NCBI GenBank assembly: GCA_003141855.1 | Contig: PLNS01000012.1 | Coordinates: forward strand, 117,057 to 181,056 | From: Candidatus Bathyarchaeota archaeon | GTDB lineage: Archaea; Thermoproteota; Bathyarchaeia; Bathyarchaeales; Bathycorpusculaceae | Direction: 5' to 3' | DNA: 64,000 nt | Part shown: positions 8,145 through 16,349 of the stretch, piece after piece | How the letters are laid out: every line of letters begins with the position of its first letter | Numbering within the stretch: position 1 is the first letter of the stretch | Translations under genes and position numbers: made by a program | Notes under the pieces: generated by a model | The model's database searches: none | What the model was told of the DNA's origin: nothing | Seen by the model: the letters and a program-made list of their open reading frames with translations, nothing else

Positions 8145-9116
8145 GTGAGTGAATTAAGAAAAGTTCAGCAAACGCCAACCGGCACCTTCTTTGTTTGTGT
8201 GCCTCGAGATTGGGCTCAGAAAAATGGCTTAAAAAAAGGCGCTTTGGTAAATTTAGATATGACAAGCGACGGTAAGCTTCTAGTTGACCCTAAATATGAC
8301 GTTGAGCCACAACCTAAAGTTGCTACTTTAGGGGTCGGTCCTTTTTTAGGTCGGGAAATTGTTGGTCGTTATCTTCTTGGCTATGACACGATCAATATTG
8401 AAGCAAAGGAGCGAATAGACCCTGACATTAGAAACATAGTTAAGTCGACTGCTAGTTCACTGGCAGGTTTAGAGATTGTTGAGGAAACCTCTTCAAAGAT
8501 TTCACTGCAAAGTTTGTTGCAACCATCCGGGTTTTTACCTCAAAAAATTTTACAGAGAAATTATGCCTTGGTAGCAGGGATGGTTCGGGATGTCTCTAAC
8601 TCGTTTATTAATGGCGACTTGCAGTTAGCCAAAAGCGTTGTCGCCAGAGACAACGAGAGTAACAGGCTGTATTTCTTGCTGGTCAGGATATTGCGCACTA
8701 TTATCCAGAATCCAAGGTTGAGCGAGAAGCTTGGAATTACCCCGATAGAATGCTTGGACTACCGTTTGGCTGCAAGCTTAATCGAAGGTATAGGTGACGC
8801 ATGCGTTCAAGTGGCTTCAAGTACCATAGCGCTCAATGGAACCAAATTATCTGATGAACTGCGCAAACTGCTGTTTGAGTTGCAGTCTGCTTGTTGCGAG
8901 GCTAATGAGCAAGCGCTCAAATCCTTCTTAACCAAAGACATCTCACTTGCTGAGAATGTTCGTAACCTGCGGGGAAAAATCGAAGCAACCTACTCAAACG
9001 TTGAGTGCGTTGCAAAAGCTTCTTCTGTTGATTTGATGCCTCAGATTTTGGCAGCGGTGTCTTTTCTTAGGCAGATTTACGAGCGAAGCGTAGACATGGC
9101 TGACCTAGTCGTATAA
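8145..9116 (+). CDS. AbrB-PhoU type phosphate-signalling regulator
   Basis: About 323 aa. N-terminal SpoVT/AbrB-like DNA-binding fold (ELRKVQQTPTGTFFVCVPRDWAQKNGLKKGALVNLDMTSDGKLLV) followed by a PhoU-like four-helix region (about residues 120-320). Archaeal proteins of this layout are annotated as phosphate uptake regulators, linking phosphate status to transcription. Start: GTG 8145 with GGGGGT upstream; ATG 8118 would precede the predicted transcript start. No Pst transporter is adjacent; two other PhoU-related genes occur at 15094 and 60271. Confidence 0.85.
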   Translation: MSELRKVQQTPTGTFFVCVPRDWAQKNGLKKGALVNLDMTSDGKLLVDPKYDVEPQPKVATLGVGPFLGREIVGRYLLGYDTINIEAKERIDPDIRNIVKSTASSLAGLEIVEETSSKISLQSLLQPSGFLPQKILQRNYALVAGMVRDVSNSFINGDLQLAKSVVARDNESNRLYFLLVRILRTIIQNPRLSEKLGITPIECLDYRLAASLIEGIGDACVQVASSTIALNGTKLSDELRKLLFELQSACCEANEQALKSFLTKDISLAENVRNLRGKIEATYSNVECVAKASSVDLMPQILAAVSFLRQIYERSVDMADLVV

Positions 9117-9160
9117 TCCCTCTTTTACTTTTTAACATCTTATTGGCTGCTGGAAACATC

Positions 9161-9280
9161 AATACCGACCTACCCCTCTTAGTGATTCCCATTCCTAACG
9201 TGTGTTTGGTTTGGCAAAGAGCCAATATCGACCTACCCCCTATAGGTTTCTGCAACGATTGACTATTAGGATCCAAATAG
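9161..9280 (+). repeat. dispersed intergenic repeat, copy A (two-part)
   Basis: First part 9161-9192 (ATACCGACCTACCCCTCTTA), second part 9224-9280 beginning GACCTACCCCCTATAGGTTT after ATATC and ending near TAGGATCCAAATAG. Part two contains the small inverted repeat ACCTA-CCCCCTA-TAGGT. Same two-part layout as copy B at 27764-27876; part two alone at 45182-45234. Lies between the AbrB-PhoU gene and pyrE. Confidence 0.7.
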
Positions 9281-9332
9281 GTTGGTAAAGGGTTAAATTT
9301 CTAAGTTCACATTCACATCAGGGATAACTCAC

Positions 9333-9956
9333 ATGCCAACTATTACTGATAAGGTGGCGAATGCTCTTTACTTGTCTGGATGTTTGAAGTTTGGCTCGTT
9401 CAAAATCAAGTCTGGAGCAACAAGCCCCTACTACATCGACCTTGCACGCGTCCTCTCCGCGCCACAGCAACTCTGCATCATAGCCGAGGTCGCTGCTGAA
9501 AAAATTACTCAGATAATGGCTGCTGACCGAATAGACAAGTTAGCCTCCATCGAGCTCAAGGGCGCCTTAATCGTGCCTAGCATCGCATGCAAACTAAACC
9601 TGCCCTGCGTGATTGTCCGAAAAGAAGAGAAAGCCTACGGTGTTACAGGCAGAATCGCGGGCGCGGACGTAGCCAAAGGCGACAACATACTCTTCTTCGA
9701 CGACGTCATAAGCGAAGGCTTATCCAAAGTCGAAGGCATAAAACCCCTCCAAGAACTAGGCGCTAACGTCAAACACCTGTTGGTCGTGGTAAACCGTGAG
9801 CACGGTGGCAAAGAAAAACTAGAAAAACTTGGCTACCAAGTTCATGCCTTGGCAAAGATTTCAGAAATAGTTGACTCACTCTATCGGGAGAAGCATATCT
9901 CTAAGGAGCAGGCTGACAAAGTCTTAGATTACGTTAAAAACTTTCAATCTGCCTGA
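9333..9956 (+). CDS. pyrE: orotate phosphoribosyltransferase
   Basis: 207 aa; makes OMP from orotate and PRPP in pyrimidine synthesis. PRPP-binding motif ILFFDDVISEGLSK (residues 123-136), substrate region FGSFKIKSGATSPYYIDLARV near residue 20, VIVRKEEKAYG flexible loop. Start ATG 9333 follows AGGGATAACTCAC. TATA-like GGTTAAATTT about 9290. Stands alone, with repeat copy A upstream. Its 3' end overlaps a possible small minus-strand gene (9934-10047). Confidence 0.95.
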   Translation: MPTITDKVANALYLSGCLKFGSFKIKSGATSPYYIDLARVLSAPQQLCIIAEVAAEKITQIMAADRIDKLASIELKGALIVPSIACKLNLPCVIVRKEEKAYGVTGRIAGADVAKGDNILFFDDVISEGLSKVEGIKPLQELGANVKHLLVVVNREHGGKEKLEKLGYQVHALAKISEIVDSLYREKHISKEQADKVLDYVKNFQSA

Positions 9957-10047
9957 CATACCAAGCTACGATTTTTTCAGCGCCACTAATAGAATAACCA
10001 CTATCCAAGAGTGCCTTTCTTAAGTTATTTGGGTTGTCAGTTTCCAC
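9934..10047 (-). CDS. possible small protein (37 aa), convergent with pyrE
   Basis: Too short for usual ORF calling. Read from GTG 10047 it gives VETDNPNNLRKALLDSGYSI then SGAEKIVAWYVRQIESF, an amphipathic helical peptide with natural amino-acid usage. A TATA-like TTTATATG on the minus strand (about 10079-10086) predicts a transcript start near 10056, just before the GTG. The frame stays open to a TTG at 10095 (53 aa). It overlaps the last 23 nt of pyrE. Family unknown. Confidence 0.4.
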   Translation of the reverse strand: METDNPNNLRKALLDSGYSISGAEKIVAWYVRQIESF

Positions 10048-10194
10048 TTTTAATCCCCAAAACCCTTTCGATAAGTCGCATATAAAGTTAACCAAACATC
10101 AAAAACAAGCCAAACCAAATCTACCCTTCAAAAAGAACCTCTATGTTTATTGCCTGCAAATTCACAAGATTATACCTCTAAAGGAAGGACTCAA
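9957..10194. other. spacer between pyrE and the APH-like kinase
   Basis: Contains most of the possible small minus-strand gene (9934-10047), its TATA-like box, and the ribosome site AAGGAAGGAC of the kinase gene. The two overlapping plus-strand frames here show no protein character. Confidence 0.4.
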
Positions 10195-11205
10195 ATGCAA
10201 ACCCAAAAGCAAATTGTAGACTCCCTGCTCACGCCAGAAGTGTACCCCCAAGACCCTGGCAAAATCGAACTTATCCAAACTCACATATCTTTTGTCTTCC
10301 TAACCAAAAATTACGTTTACAAAGTAAAAAAAGCCGTAAACTTCGGATTCCTCGACTTTTCTACGCTTGAGAAAAGGCGTGTTTTCTGCGAGAAAGAGTT
10401 GGAACTCAACAGGCGGCTCTGTCCAGACATTTACCTCGAAGTCGTCTCCATCAACAAATCATCAAACAACATCATGATAAAGGGCAGCGGCGAAACAGTT
10501 GAATACGCCTTAAAGATGAAGCGGCTGCCGCAAGAAAGAATCATGACAGTGCTCCTAAAAGAGAACAAAGTGGATAAAAAAACAATCGACGAGATAGCAG
10601 GGATAGTTGCTCAATTCCACTTAAACGCACAAACAAGCCCTGAAATAAGCACGTTCGGTTCGCTGAAAATAATAAAGACTAACTGGGACGAAAACTATTC
10701 CCAAACCATAAAATACCTCAACCAAACAATCCCGCAAACAGAATTTCAATTCATCCAAACAAAAATCAACAATTTCATGGAGAAAAACACTGCTCTTTTT
10801 GAAAGCCGAATAGCCGACAAACACATCAGAGACTGCCACGGCGACCTTCATTCCGGGAACATCTTCATAACTGATAAAATCTGCATTTTCGACGCCATAG
10901 AATTCAACGACCGTTTTAGATACTCTGATGTCGCCGCGGATGTTGCCTTCTTAGCCATGGACCTTGATTTCCAACAGAGACCTGACCTCGCAAACTACTT
11001 CATAGAGCGGTACATAGTTTACTCTAGGGACCAACAGTTAACTCAGCTTCTTGCATTCTACAAGTGCTACAGGGCCTATGTGCGCGGTAAAGTAATCAGC
11101 TTCAAACTCGACGACCCAAACATAACCAGCGCTGAAAAAGAGTCTGCAACCAAAGAAGCGCAAGCATACTTTAAACTAGCTGCCGAATATACAAAAAGCC
11201 TCTAA
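10195..11205 (+). CDS. APH-like (aminoglycoside phosphotransferase fold) kinase
   Basis: 336 aa. Brenner motif CHGDLHSGNIF and the metal-binding IFDAIEFN identify the protein-kinase-like APH fold; the N-terminal ISFVFLTKNYVYKVKKAVNF holds the ATP lysine. The family matches the N-terminal half of a bacterial two-domain protein in which an APH domain is fused to a P-loop kinase; here a matching P-loop kinase is separate at 12095-12700. Substrate unknown; antibiotic resistance should not be assumed. Start ATG 10195 with AAGGAAGGAC upstream; the TTG at 10150 is an unlikely extension. Confidence 0.8.
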   Translation: MQTQKQIVDSLLTPEVYPQDPGKIELIQTHISFVFLTKNYVYKVKKAVNFGFLDFSTLEKRRVFCEKELELNRRLCPDIYLEVVSINKSSNNIMIKGSGETVEYALKMKRLPQERIMTVLLKENKVDKKTIDEIAGIVAQFHLNAQTSPEISTFGSLKIIKTNWDENYSQTIKYLNQTIPQTEFQFIQTKINNFMEKNTALFESRIADKHIRDCHGDLHSGNIFITDKICIFDAIEFNDRFRYSDVAADVAFLAMDLDFQQRPDLANYFIERYIVYSRDQQLTQLLAFYKCYRAYVRGKVISFKLDDPNITSAEKESATKEAQAYFKLAAEYTKSL

Positions 11206-11217
11206 CACTTTTTCTTT

Positions 11218-12084
11218 CTAAGCGAATTGGTTAGCTACCCAATCTGGAATCTGAACTGTTCCCATCACGATTGGTTTTTGGTGGCAGTCGCTGCCCCCAG
11301 TCATAATTAACCCGTGCTCCTTTGCGAACGCTATGTAATGGTTTGTTGTTTCTGGGGTGTTTCTGGAGTGCCAGCATTCAACGCCATCGACGTAAGGTAG
11401 CATTTTTTCTTTTATGATTTCTGTTTGCTCAACAAGCGATTTAGTCAATGATACCATAGAGGTTCCGTGAGGGTCGTTTGGGTGCGCCAGCACCAATTTT
11501 CCGCCCGCGCCCCTGACAAGTTTCGATGCCTCTTCCAAATGGAGTGGAAACTTTGGGACGTCGCATTTTACGAGGTATTTGTCGAAGGCTTCTTGGCGGG
11601 TTTTAACAATTCCTTTCTTAACTATGTAATCGGCTATGTGGGGTCTGCCGAGCACGCCGTCCACGGACTCTTCAATCCTCGCCAAATCCTCCTTGGTGAG
11701 GGCTGCAATGTTTTCTTTTTGGAATTCAGTGTTGAGGTTGTCAAGGATTTTAGCCGCCCTCTCCTCCCTGTATTTAGCCATTATCTCCAGTTTGCTCTCC
11801 AACAGCTTGTTGCCTGCGTCGAATTGGTAGCCCAAGAAATCCAGCGAAACAGCTTTGCCCCCCTGAAACTTGGGGTGGGAAAAAGTCACGTTCAACTCGA
11901 CGCCCGTGATGTATCTGATGCCCGCTGTTTTTGCTAATGCTATTGCTTTGGTTTGGCAACTGATGGAATCATGGTCTGTAATCGATAAGAAGTCGATGTT
12001 TCTGGTTTTGGCTTCTTTTATAAGATCTGCAACAGACAATTTTCCGTCTGAACTTTTCGAGTGGATATGTAAATCAATTTTCAT
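11218..12084 (-). CDS. PHP-domain metal-dependent phosphoesterase
   Basis: 288 aa of the PHP superfamily (COG0613-like). Metal-binding motifs in order: HIHSKSSDG (6-14), TDHDS (36-40), GVELN (60-64), HPNDPHG (about 200), CWHSRN (about 237), GGSDCH (about 265). Related bacterial enzymes hydrolyse 3',5'-nucleoside bisphosphates or trim RNA 5' ends; the substrate here is not known. Sits between the two kinase genes; 10 nt downstream of the P-loop kinase on the same strand, so probably cotranscribed with it. Confidence 0.88.
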   Translation of the reverse strand: MKIDLHIHSKSSDGKLSVADLIKEAKTRNIDFLSITDHDSISCQTKAIALAKTAGIRYITGVELNVTFSHPKFQGGKAVSLDFLGYQFDAGNKLLESKLEIMAKYREERAAKILDNLNTEFQKENIAALTKEDLARIEESVDGVLGRPHIADYIVKKGIVKTRQEAFDKYLVKCDVPKFPLHLEEASKLVRGAGGKLVLAHPNDPHGTSMVSLTKSLVEQTEIIKEKMLPYVDGVECWHSRNTPETTNHYIAFAKEHGLIMTGGSDCHQKPIVMGTVQIPDWVANQFA

Positions 12085-12094
12085 CTTATGCTCG

Positions 12095-12700
12095 TTACCT
12101 TTTCTCCACTCCGACTACGGACCAAAGGTCGGTTTCGTCGTGACATGTATCAACGGTCAAATGAGTCACTTTGAGTTTCGGATATTTTTTCTTCAAGTCC
12201 TCTAGGTCAACGGGTTCGAACTTGTTCTTGTTGGCAAGATATGCTTCTTCCGTTAGGGCGTTTGACTCATACTTTTCTTTAGTTCGCCTCTTAATCCTGG
12301 CGATAGACACTTCTTGGGGACAACTGGTTTGCAGGATAACGAAAGTCATGTTGTTTTTTGCCGCTATCTCAGCTGCGCGCCTACGAAGCTCCTGAGTAAC
12401 AAAGGTAGCGTCCAAGATTAAGCCGCCCTTACTCTTACCCGCAAGGTCGTCTGCACGTCGAAACAATTCATCATAGACTGATAATCGCTTGTTCATGTTT
12501 CCAGCAACTTTCGCGTCAAAAATATCCTCATTCTTGAGGACTTCCAGCCGAATCAAGTCGCTGCGAAGGATAGGGTAACCTTTGATTTTGGAAACTTGCT
12601 CTGAAGTTTCTGTTTTGTAACTTGCTGGCAACCCGCATGTTATCAGTAGTGTTCTTGGGTCTAATTCTGTTTTGATAAACGAGGCAAAAGGTTCCTTCAT
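12095..12700 (-). CDS. P-loop kinase with altered Walker A
   Basis: About 201 aa from ATG 12700, which follows GAGAGGATACAA; a minus-strand TATA-like TTTAATTA near 12745 agrees, and the longer frame to 12850 overlaps ahcY and is not credible. Motifs LLITCGLPASYKTETS, RSDLIRLEVL, LILDATFVTQELRRRAAEIA and RIKRRTKEK match the kinase half of bacterial APH/P-loop fusion proteins. The Walker A reads GLPASYKT, where the sixth residue is normally Gly (GxxxxGKT); Tyr there is odd and could weaken nucleotide binding. Probably cotranscribed with the PHP gene. Confidence 0.75.
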   Translation of the reverse strand: MKEPFASFIKTELDPRTLLITCGLPASYKTETSEQVSKIKGYPILRSDLIRLEVLKNEDIFDAKVAGNMNKRLSVYDELFRRADDLAGKSKGGLILDATFVTQELRRRAAEIAAKNNMTFVILQTSCPQEVSIARIKRRTKEKYESNALTEEAYLANKNKFEPVDLEDLKKKYPKLKVTHLTVDTCHDETDLWSVVGVEKR

Positions 12701-12835
12701 TTGTATCCTCTCACAAGTAGGTCTGGACATTGGATAATTAAACTTTTTCGAGCAACAACTGCGGCTTTTGCGTATTGGTGAAGCAAATTCTAAATAGGTA
12801 GAGTACACAAATGTTCCTAAAAAGAAGGAATGTTC

Positions 12836-14092
12836 ATGGAAGAATTCCAAGTTAAAGATAAAAATTTAGCACCGCAAGGTCACTTACAGATCGAGTGGGC
12901 ATCAAAACACATGCCCGTACTAAACCTAATCAAAACCAGATTTACAAAAGAAAAACCCCTAAAAGGCTTAACCTTAGCCGCATGCCTCCACGTAACCAAA
13001 GAAACCGCAGTTCTAGTGCAAGCATTAACCGAGGGAGGCGCCAAAGTTGCAGTTTGTGGTTCTAACCCGCTCTCAACCCAAGACGACGTCGCCGCCGCCT
13101 TAGCCGACAGTGGCGTTCACGTTTTTGCATGGAGAGGACAGAACACTGAAGATTACTACAAGTGCATCGACAAAGTCTTAGATTACAAGCCATCCATAAC
13201 CCTTGACGATGGCGCAGACCTAGTCGGCACCTTACACAGCAAACGCTCCTCAGAAATAAAGAACCTCAAAGGCGGAACAGAAGAAACCACCACAGGCGTA
13301 ATCCGCCTAAGAGCTATGGAGCGAGACGGTAGCCTCAAATACCCCATCGTAGCCGTAAACGACGCCTACACCAAGTACCTCTTCGACAACCGCTACGGAA
13401 CAGGACAAAGCACCATCGACGGCATCCTAAGAGCTACAAACACGCTTTTAGCAGGCAAAAACTTCGTCGTCGGCGGATACGGCTGGTGCTCAAGAGGCAT
13501 AGCTATGCGCGCGCAAGGCTTAGGCGCCAACGTCATAGTAACAGAAGTTCAACCAATCCGCGCCTTAGAAGCGGTAATGAACGGTTTACGCGTAATGACC
13601 ATGGCTGATGCAGCCCCAATAGGCGATATTTTCGTTACAGCCACAGGAGACATAAGCGTCATACGCAAAGAACACATGCAAAAAATGAAAGACGGCGCCA
13701 TAATGGCAAACAGTGGCCACTTCAACGTAGAAATAAACATCAATGATTTGGACTCGCTGTCAACAGGAAAAAGAACCATGCGCCCCAACCTAGAAGAGTA
13801 CGCATTAAAAGACGGCAGAAAACTCTACCTCTTAGCCGAAGGCAGACTTGTCAATTTAGCCGCAGCAGAAGGGCACCCCTCCGAAGTCATGGACATGTCC
13901 TTTGCAAACCAAGCCCTATGCTCCGAATACATAGCCAAAACAGCCAAGCTGCAAACCAAAGTCTACACTGTTCCAAAGGAACTTGATGAGAAAGTCGCTG
14001 AGTTGAAACTGAAAACTATGGGCATTGCAATCGATGAGCTTACCGCTGAACAGAAAAAGTACCTTTCAACTTGGGAAATGGGCACTACCTAA
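12836..14092 (+). CDS. ahcY: S-adenosylhomocysteine hydrolase
   Basis: About 418 aa. Cleaves S-adenosyl- (or in some archaea S-inosyl-) homocysteine after methyl transfer. NAD-binding [10 protein letters not shown] with following [16 protein letters not shown], substrate motif [38 protein letters not shown]. Lacks the insertion seen in many bacterial enzymes, as is usual for archaea. ATG 12836 has AGAAGGA at good spacing; ATG 12830 is the alternative. TATA-like TTCTAAATA about 12788. Confidence 0.95.
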   Translation: MEEFQVKDKNLAPQGHLQIEWASKHMPVLNLIKTRFTKEKPLKGLTLAACLHVTKETAVLVQALTEGGAKVAVCGSNPLSTQDDVAAALADSGVHVFAWRGQNTEDYYKCIDKVLDYKPSITLDDGADLVGTLHSKRSSEIKNLKGGTEETTTGVIRLRAMERDGSLKYPIVAVNDAYTKYLFDNRYGTGQSTIDGILRATNTLLAGKNFVVGGYGWCSRGIAMRAQGLGANVIVTEVQPIRALEAVMNGLRVMTMADAAPIGDIFVTATGDISVIRKEHMQKMKDGAIMANSGHFNVEININDLDSLSTGKRTMRPNLEEYALKDGRKLYLLAEGRLVNLAAAEGHPSEVMDMSFANQALCSEYIAKTAKLQTKVYTVPKELDEKVAELKLKTMGIAIDELTAEQKKYLSTWEMGTT

Positions 14093-14170
14093 TCAACCGA
14101 GCACTTGAAAAACATGGCAAACTTTAAATTGATTAACCGAATACATGGCTATAAAGTGGTGAATCACTAA

Positions 14171-14539
14171 ATGGTTAGCAAAGATCAAGCAATAGGTGGA
14201 GCAATATTACTAGTTTGCGTAGTCGTCGCCGTAGTTTACTTAGTTGCACTATTTGGTTATGAACAATTAATCAAACCATGGCTTAACATAGGCTCAACAG
14301 CAGATGTCAGATTCTGGCTCATTGCCGTACCAGTATTTGTAGCATTTGTAGCTATACTGTTCATAGGAGCATGGATAGGCTGGACAATGGCAACAACACC
14401 CCCTCCAAAACCAATCGAAGAAATCACAACTGAAATCGAAGAGAAAAAAGAAGAACCGAAGACCGAAGAAGCAGAACCAGTAAAAGCCCCTGAAGCGCCT
14501 TCCACCGAAGAAAAACCAGCGACAAAGAAAAAGAAGTAA
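14171..14539 (+). CDS. two-helix membrane protein with charged tail
   Basis: 122 aa. Membrane segments about 9-30 (GGAILLVCVVVAVVYLVALFGY) and 47-70 (FWLIAVPVFVAFVAILFIGAWIGW), then a cytosolic tail very rich in Glu, Pro and Lys ending in KKKK. TATA-like ACTTTAAATT about 14121. Function unknown; may be cotranscribed with ahcY but has its own promoter signal. Confidence 0.7.
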   Translation: MVSKDQAIGGAILLVCVVVAVVYLVALFGYEQLIKPWLNIGSTADVRFWLIAVPVFVAFVAILFIGAWIGWTMATTPPPKPIEEITTEIEEKKEEPKTEEAEPVKAPEAPSTEEKPATKKKK

Positions 14540-14637
14540 TTTAACTTCAATCTTTTCTTATAATTCTCCTTTTCAGTTTTTTTATTTTTAGTTTTGCCCT
14601 ATCTAAATTAGGCTTACCATCAAAAAATCATTATTTG

Positions 14638-15021
14638 TTATTCACGCATCTTCCTTAACATGCAATCAATGATGTCCTTGCAGACAAGACATTCATCGGG
14701 AATCTGCTCTTTCGAAGTTCGCTCACTTAAGTAGCCAGAATGATAATGGCAACCCGATGGCTTATCGCTATTTTTAATTTTTTCTTTAGTTTCAGTTTGG
14801 TTTATTTTTTGCTTCGCTTTTTCAAACGGTGTTTCCTCAGGTTTTTTATCTGTTTTCAGAGTTTCATCAGTTATTTTTATTTTAGTTAGACAATAAGGGC
14901 AGGTATAATATGCCTCTGAGGGGTTTTCCTGGAGGTTCAAAGTTTTAAGGGGAGCAGTAAAGCTTTTTTTGCAAGAAGGGTTTTGGCATGTGAACGCTTT
15001 CTTTTTTCCCCCATGTTCCAA
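14638..15021 (-). CDS. zinc-binding protein with two cysteine clusters
   Basis: 127 aa. N-terminal zinc ribbon (CQNPSCKKSF...YYTCPYCLTKI), lysine-rich linker, and a C-terminal cluster (GCHYHSGYLSERTSKEQIPDECLVCKDIIDCML) that resembles a conserved archaeal tail motif near metal or Fe-S sites. TTG start at 15021, no in-frame ATG. Function unknown. Confidence 0.7.
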   Translation of the reverse strand: MEHGGKKKAFTCQNPSCKKSFTAPLKTLNLQENPSEAYYTCPYCLTKIKITDETLKTDKKPEETPFEKAKQKINQTETKEKIKNSDKPSGCHYHSGYLSERTSKEQIPDECLVCKDIIDCMLRKMRE

Positions 15022-15093
15022 GATAAGCTGGCTCTTCGTATTATGAGCGTTACTGCCTTATAGTGTTGATGAATCTAGAATAAAGATTGTGAA

Positions 15094-16290
15094 CTATTCG
15101 GCATTGCATGTTTGGGCTGGAGAAGCAAGCCGTTTTAAGTCATCAGCACCCTCAGCATACCCCGAAGCAACCAAAACGTCACCTGCTTCAATCTTTGAGT
15201 CTCCGCGTGGACGCAAACACTTGTCATTTCTCTTTATGACTAAAACCCACATGCCAGTTTCCTCATGCACCCTTGCTTCCTTCAAAGTCTTGCCCACAAG
15301 CGGAGAATCCCCCGTAACACAGGCTTGAGTAACTGTTTCTTCCGCTTCTTTGATCGTTAGTTTCAAAATTGGGTGCGGTTCAATCCCTCTCAAAACGACC
15401 TCAGCCATATCCGCAGCCGCATCAGCAATCTTTTCCGTCGCAACGCCCAGTCTGATTAATCCGAGAAAGCCTGAAGCTTCTTCTTTCTTAAAATCACTAG
15501 TTAACGCAAGCAACTCAAAATCTGTATGCAACTGATCCATGCGCTCTTCAAGCCGCTCCACTTCCTCAGCTAACTCCTTACTGTTCAACATCAAAGATGA
15601 ATATGCTAAATCAATCATCAACTCAGAAGTATCCTTCAACTCCACGAACCTTGAAACGATTTCCTCGAACTTAGCCCGCTTTTCAGTATCCAATGTCGCC
15701 AGTTTGCCTTCGGCTAAATCTTTGAATTCCTCGATGCCCGAATGCGCCCCGCGCGTAATTAGAATGTCGCCCTGGAACACAGTTTCTGTTTCCTTGGGGT
15801 TTAGGATCCAATCGCGGTTTCTGCGGATGGCAATTATGTCAACGCCCATCCTTGGCGCTAAATTAAGCTCACCAATCGTTTTCTTAATAATTTCCGAGTT
15901 AGGCTTCACGGTTACTTTCATCAAGCGCTCTTGTACTTTCTCAAAGATTTCGCCTACGATTGGGTGAATGCCGATGTTGCGGGTTACGATGGCTGCTATG
16001 TCGGCGGCGGCATCTGAAATTTTATCCGTGGAAGCGGCAACAATTGAGACGCCGATTAGCGCCTCAGCGTCTTTTGCGTCTCTTGCCGCAACCATAATTT
16101 CCATGTCTAAAAGGTACGATAGATAGTCAACCCTGCTCTCTAATGCGAGAACGTCTTCCGCTAGGTCCTTGTCATTGTACAAAGCTGCGGAATAAGCTAA
16201 ATCAATCATTAATTCAGAAAGATTCTTCATTTCAAGCAAAAGTTCCCTGACTGGGATGGGTTTGTACTCTATTTTTTCAAAGTGAGGCAA
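15094..16290 (-). CDS. duplicated PhoU / TrkA-C (RCK_C) regulatory protein
   Basis: 398 aa made of two tandem copies of a PhoU-like helical domain plus a TrkA-C/RCK_C ligand-binding domain. Copies begin at LSELMIDLAYSAALYNDKDL (about 24) and TSELMIDLAYSSLMLNSKEL (about 218); each ends with an RCK_C segment (VKPNSEIIKKTIGELNLAPRMG...ILITRGA and VTGDSPLVGKTLKEARVHEETG...VLVASGY). Such proteins gate or regulate ion channels and transporters. It lies 59 nt downstream of an MgtE-like transporter on the same strand, its probable partner. TTG start. Confidence 0.85.
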   Translation of the reverse strand: MPHFEKIEYKPIPVRELLLEMKNLSELMIDLAYSAALYNDKDLAEDVLALESRVDYLSYLLDMEIMVAARDAKDAEALIGVSIVAASTDKISDAAADIAAIVTRNIGIHPIVGEIFEKVQERLMKVTVKPNSEIIKKTIGELNLAPRMGVDIIAIRRNRDWILNPKETETVFQGDILITRGAHSGIEEFKDLAEGKLATLDTEKRAKFEEIVSRFVELKDTSELMIDLAYSSLMLNSKELAEEVERLEERMDQLHTDFELLALTSDFKKEEASGFLGLIRLGVATEKIADAAADMAEVVLRGIEPHPILKLTIKEAEETVTQACVTGDSPLVGKTLKEARVHEETGMWVLVIKRNDKCLRPRGDSKIEAGDVLVASGYAEGADDLKRLASPAQTCNAE

Positions 16291-16349
16291 TTTTGATGGA
16301 GCGCTCCTGATTAAGATACAAGGTTCTAGGATATTTTAATTGTGTTTTT

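Noticed and set aside
10034-10219. 61-codon plus-strand frame before the APH-like kinase
   Set aside because: Lys/Asn/Pro-rich, overlaps the kinase start and the more convincing minus-strand small frame.
10195-11205. Aminoglycoside resistance gene
   Set aside because: The APH fold is shared by many kinases; this branch is the one fused to P-loop kinases in bacteria, with no link to resistance.
12701-12850. N-terminal extension of the P-loop kinase to 12850
   Set aside because: Overlaps the ahcY start and promoter; Cys/Ser/Phe-rich text unlike the rest; ATG 12700 has a good ribosome site.
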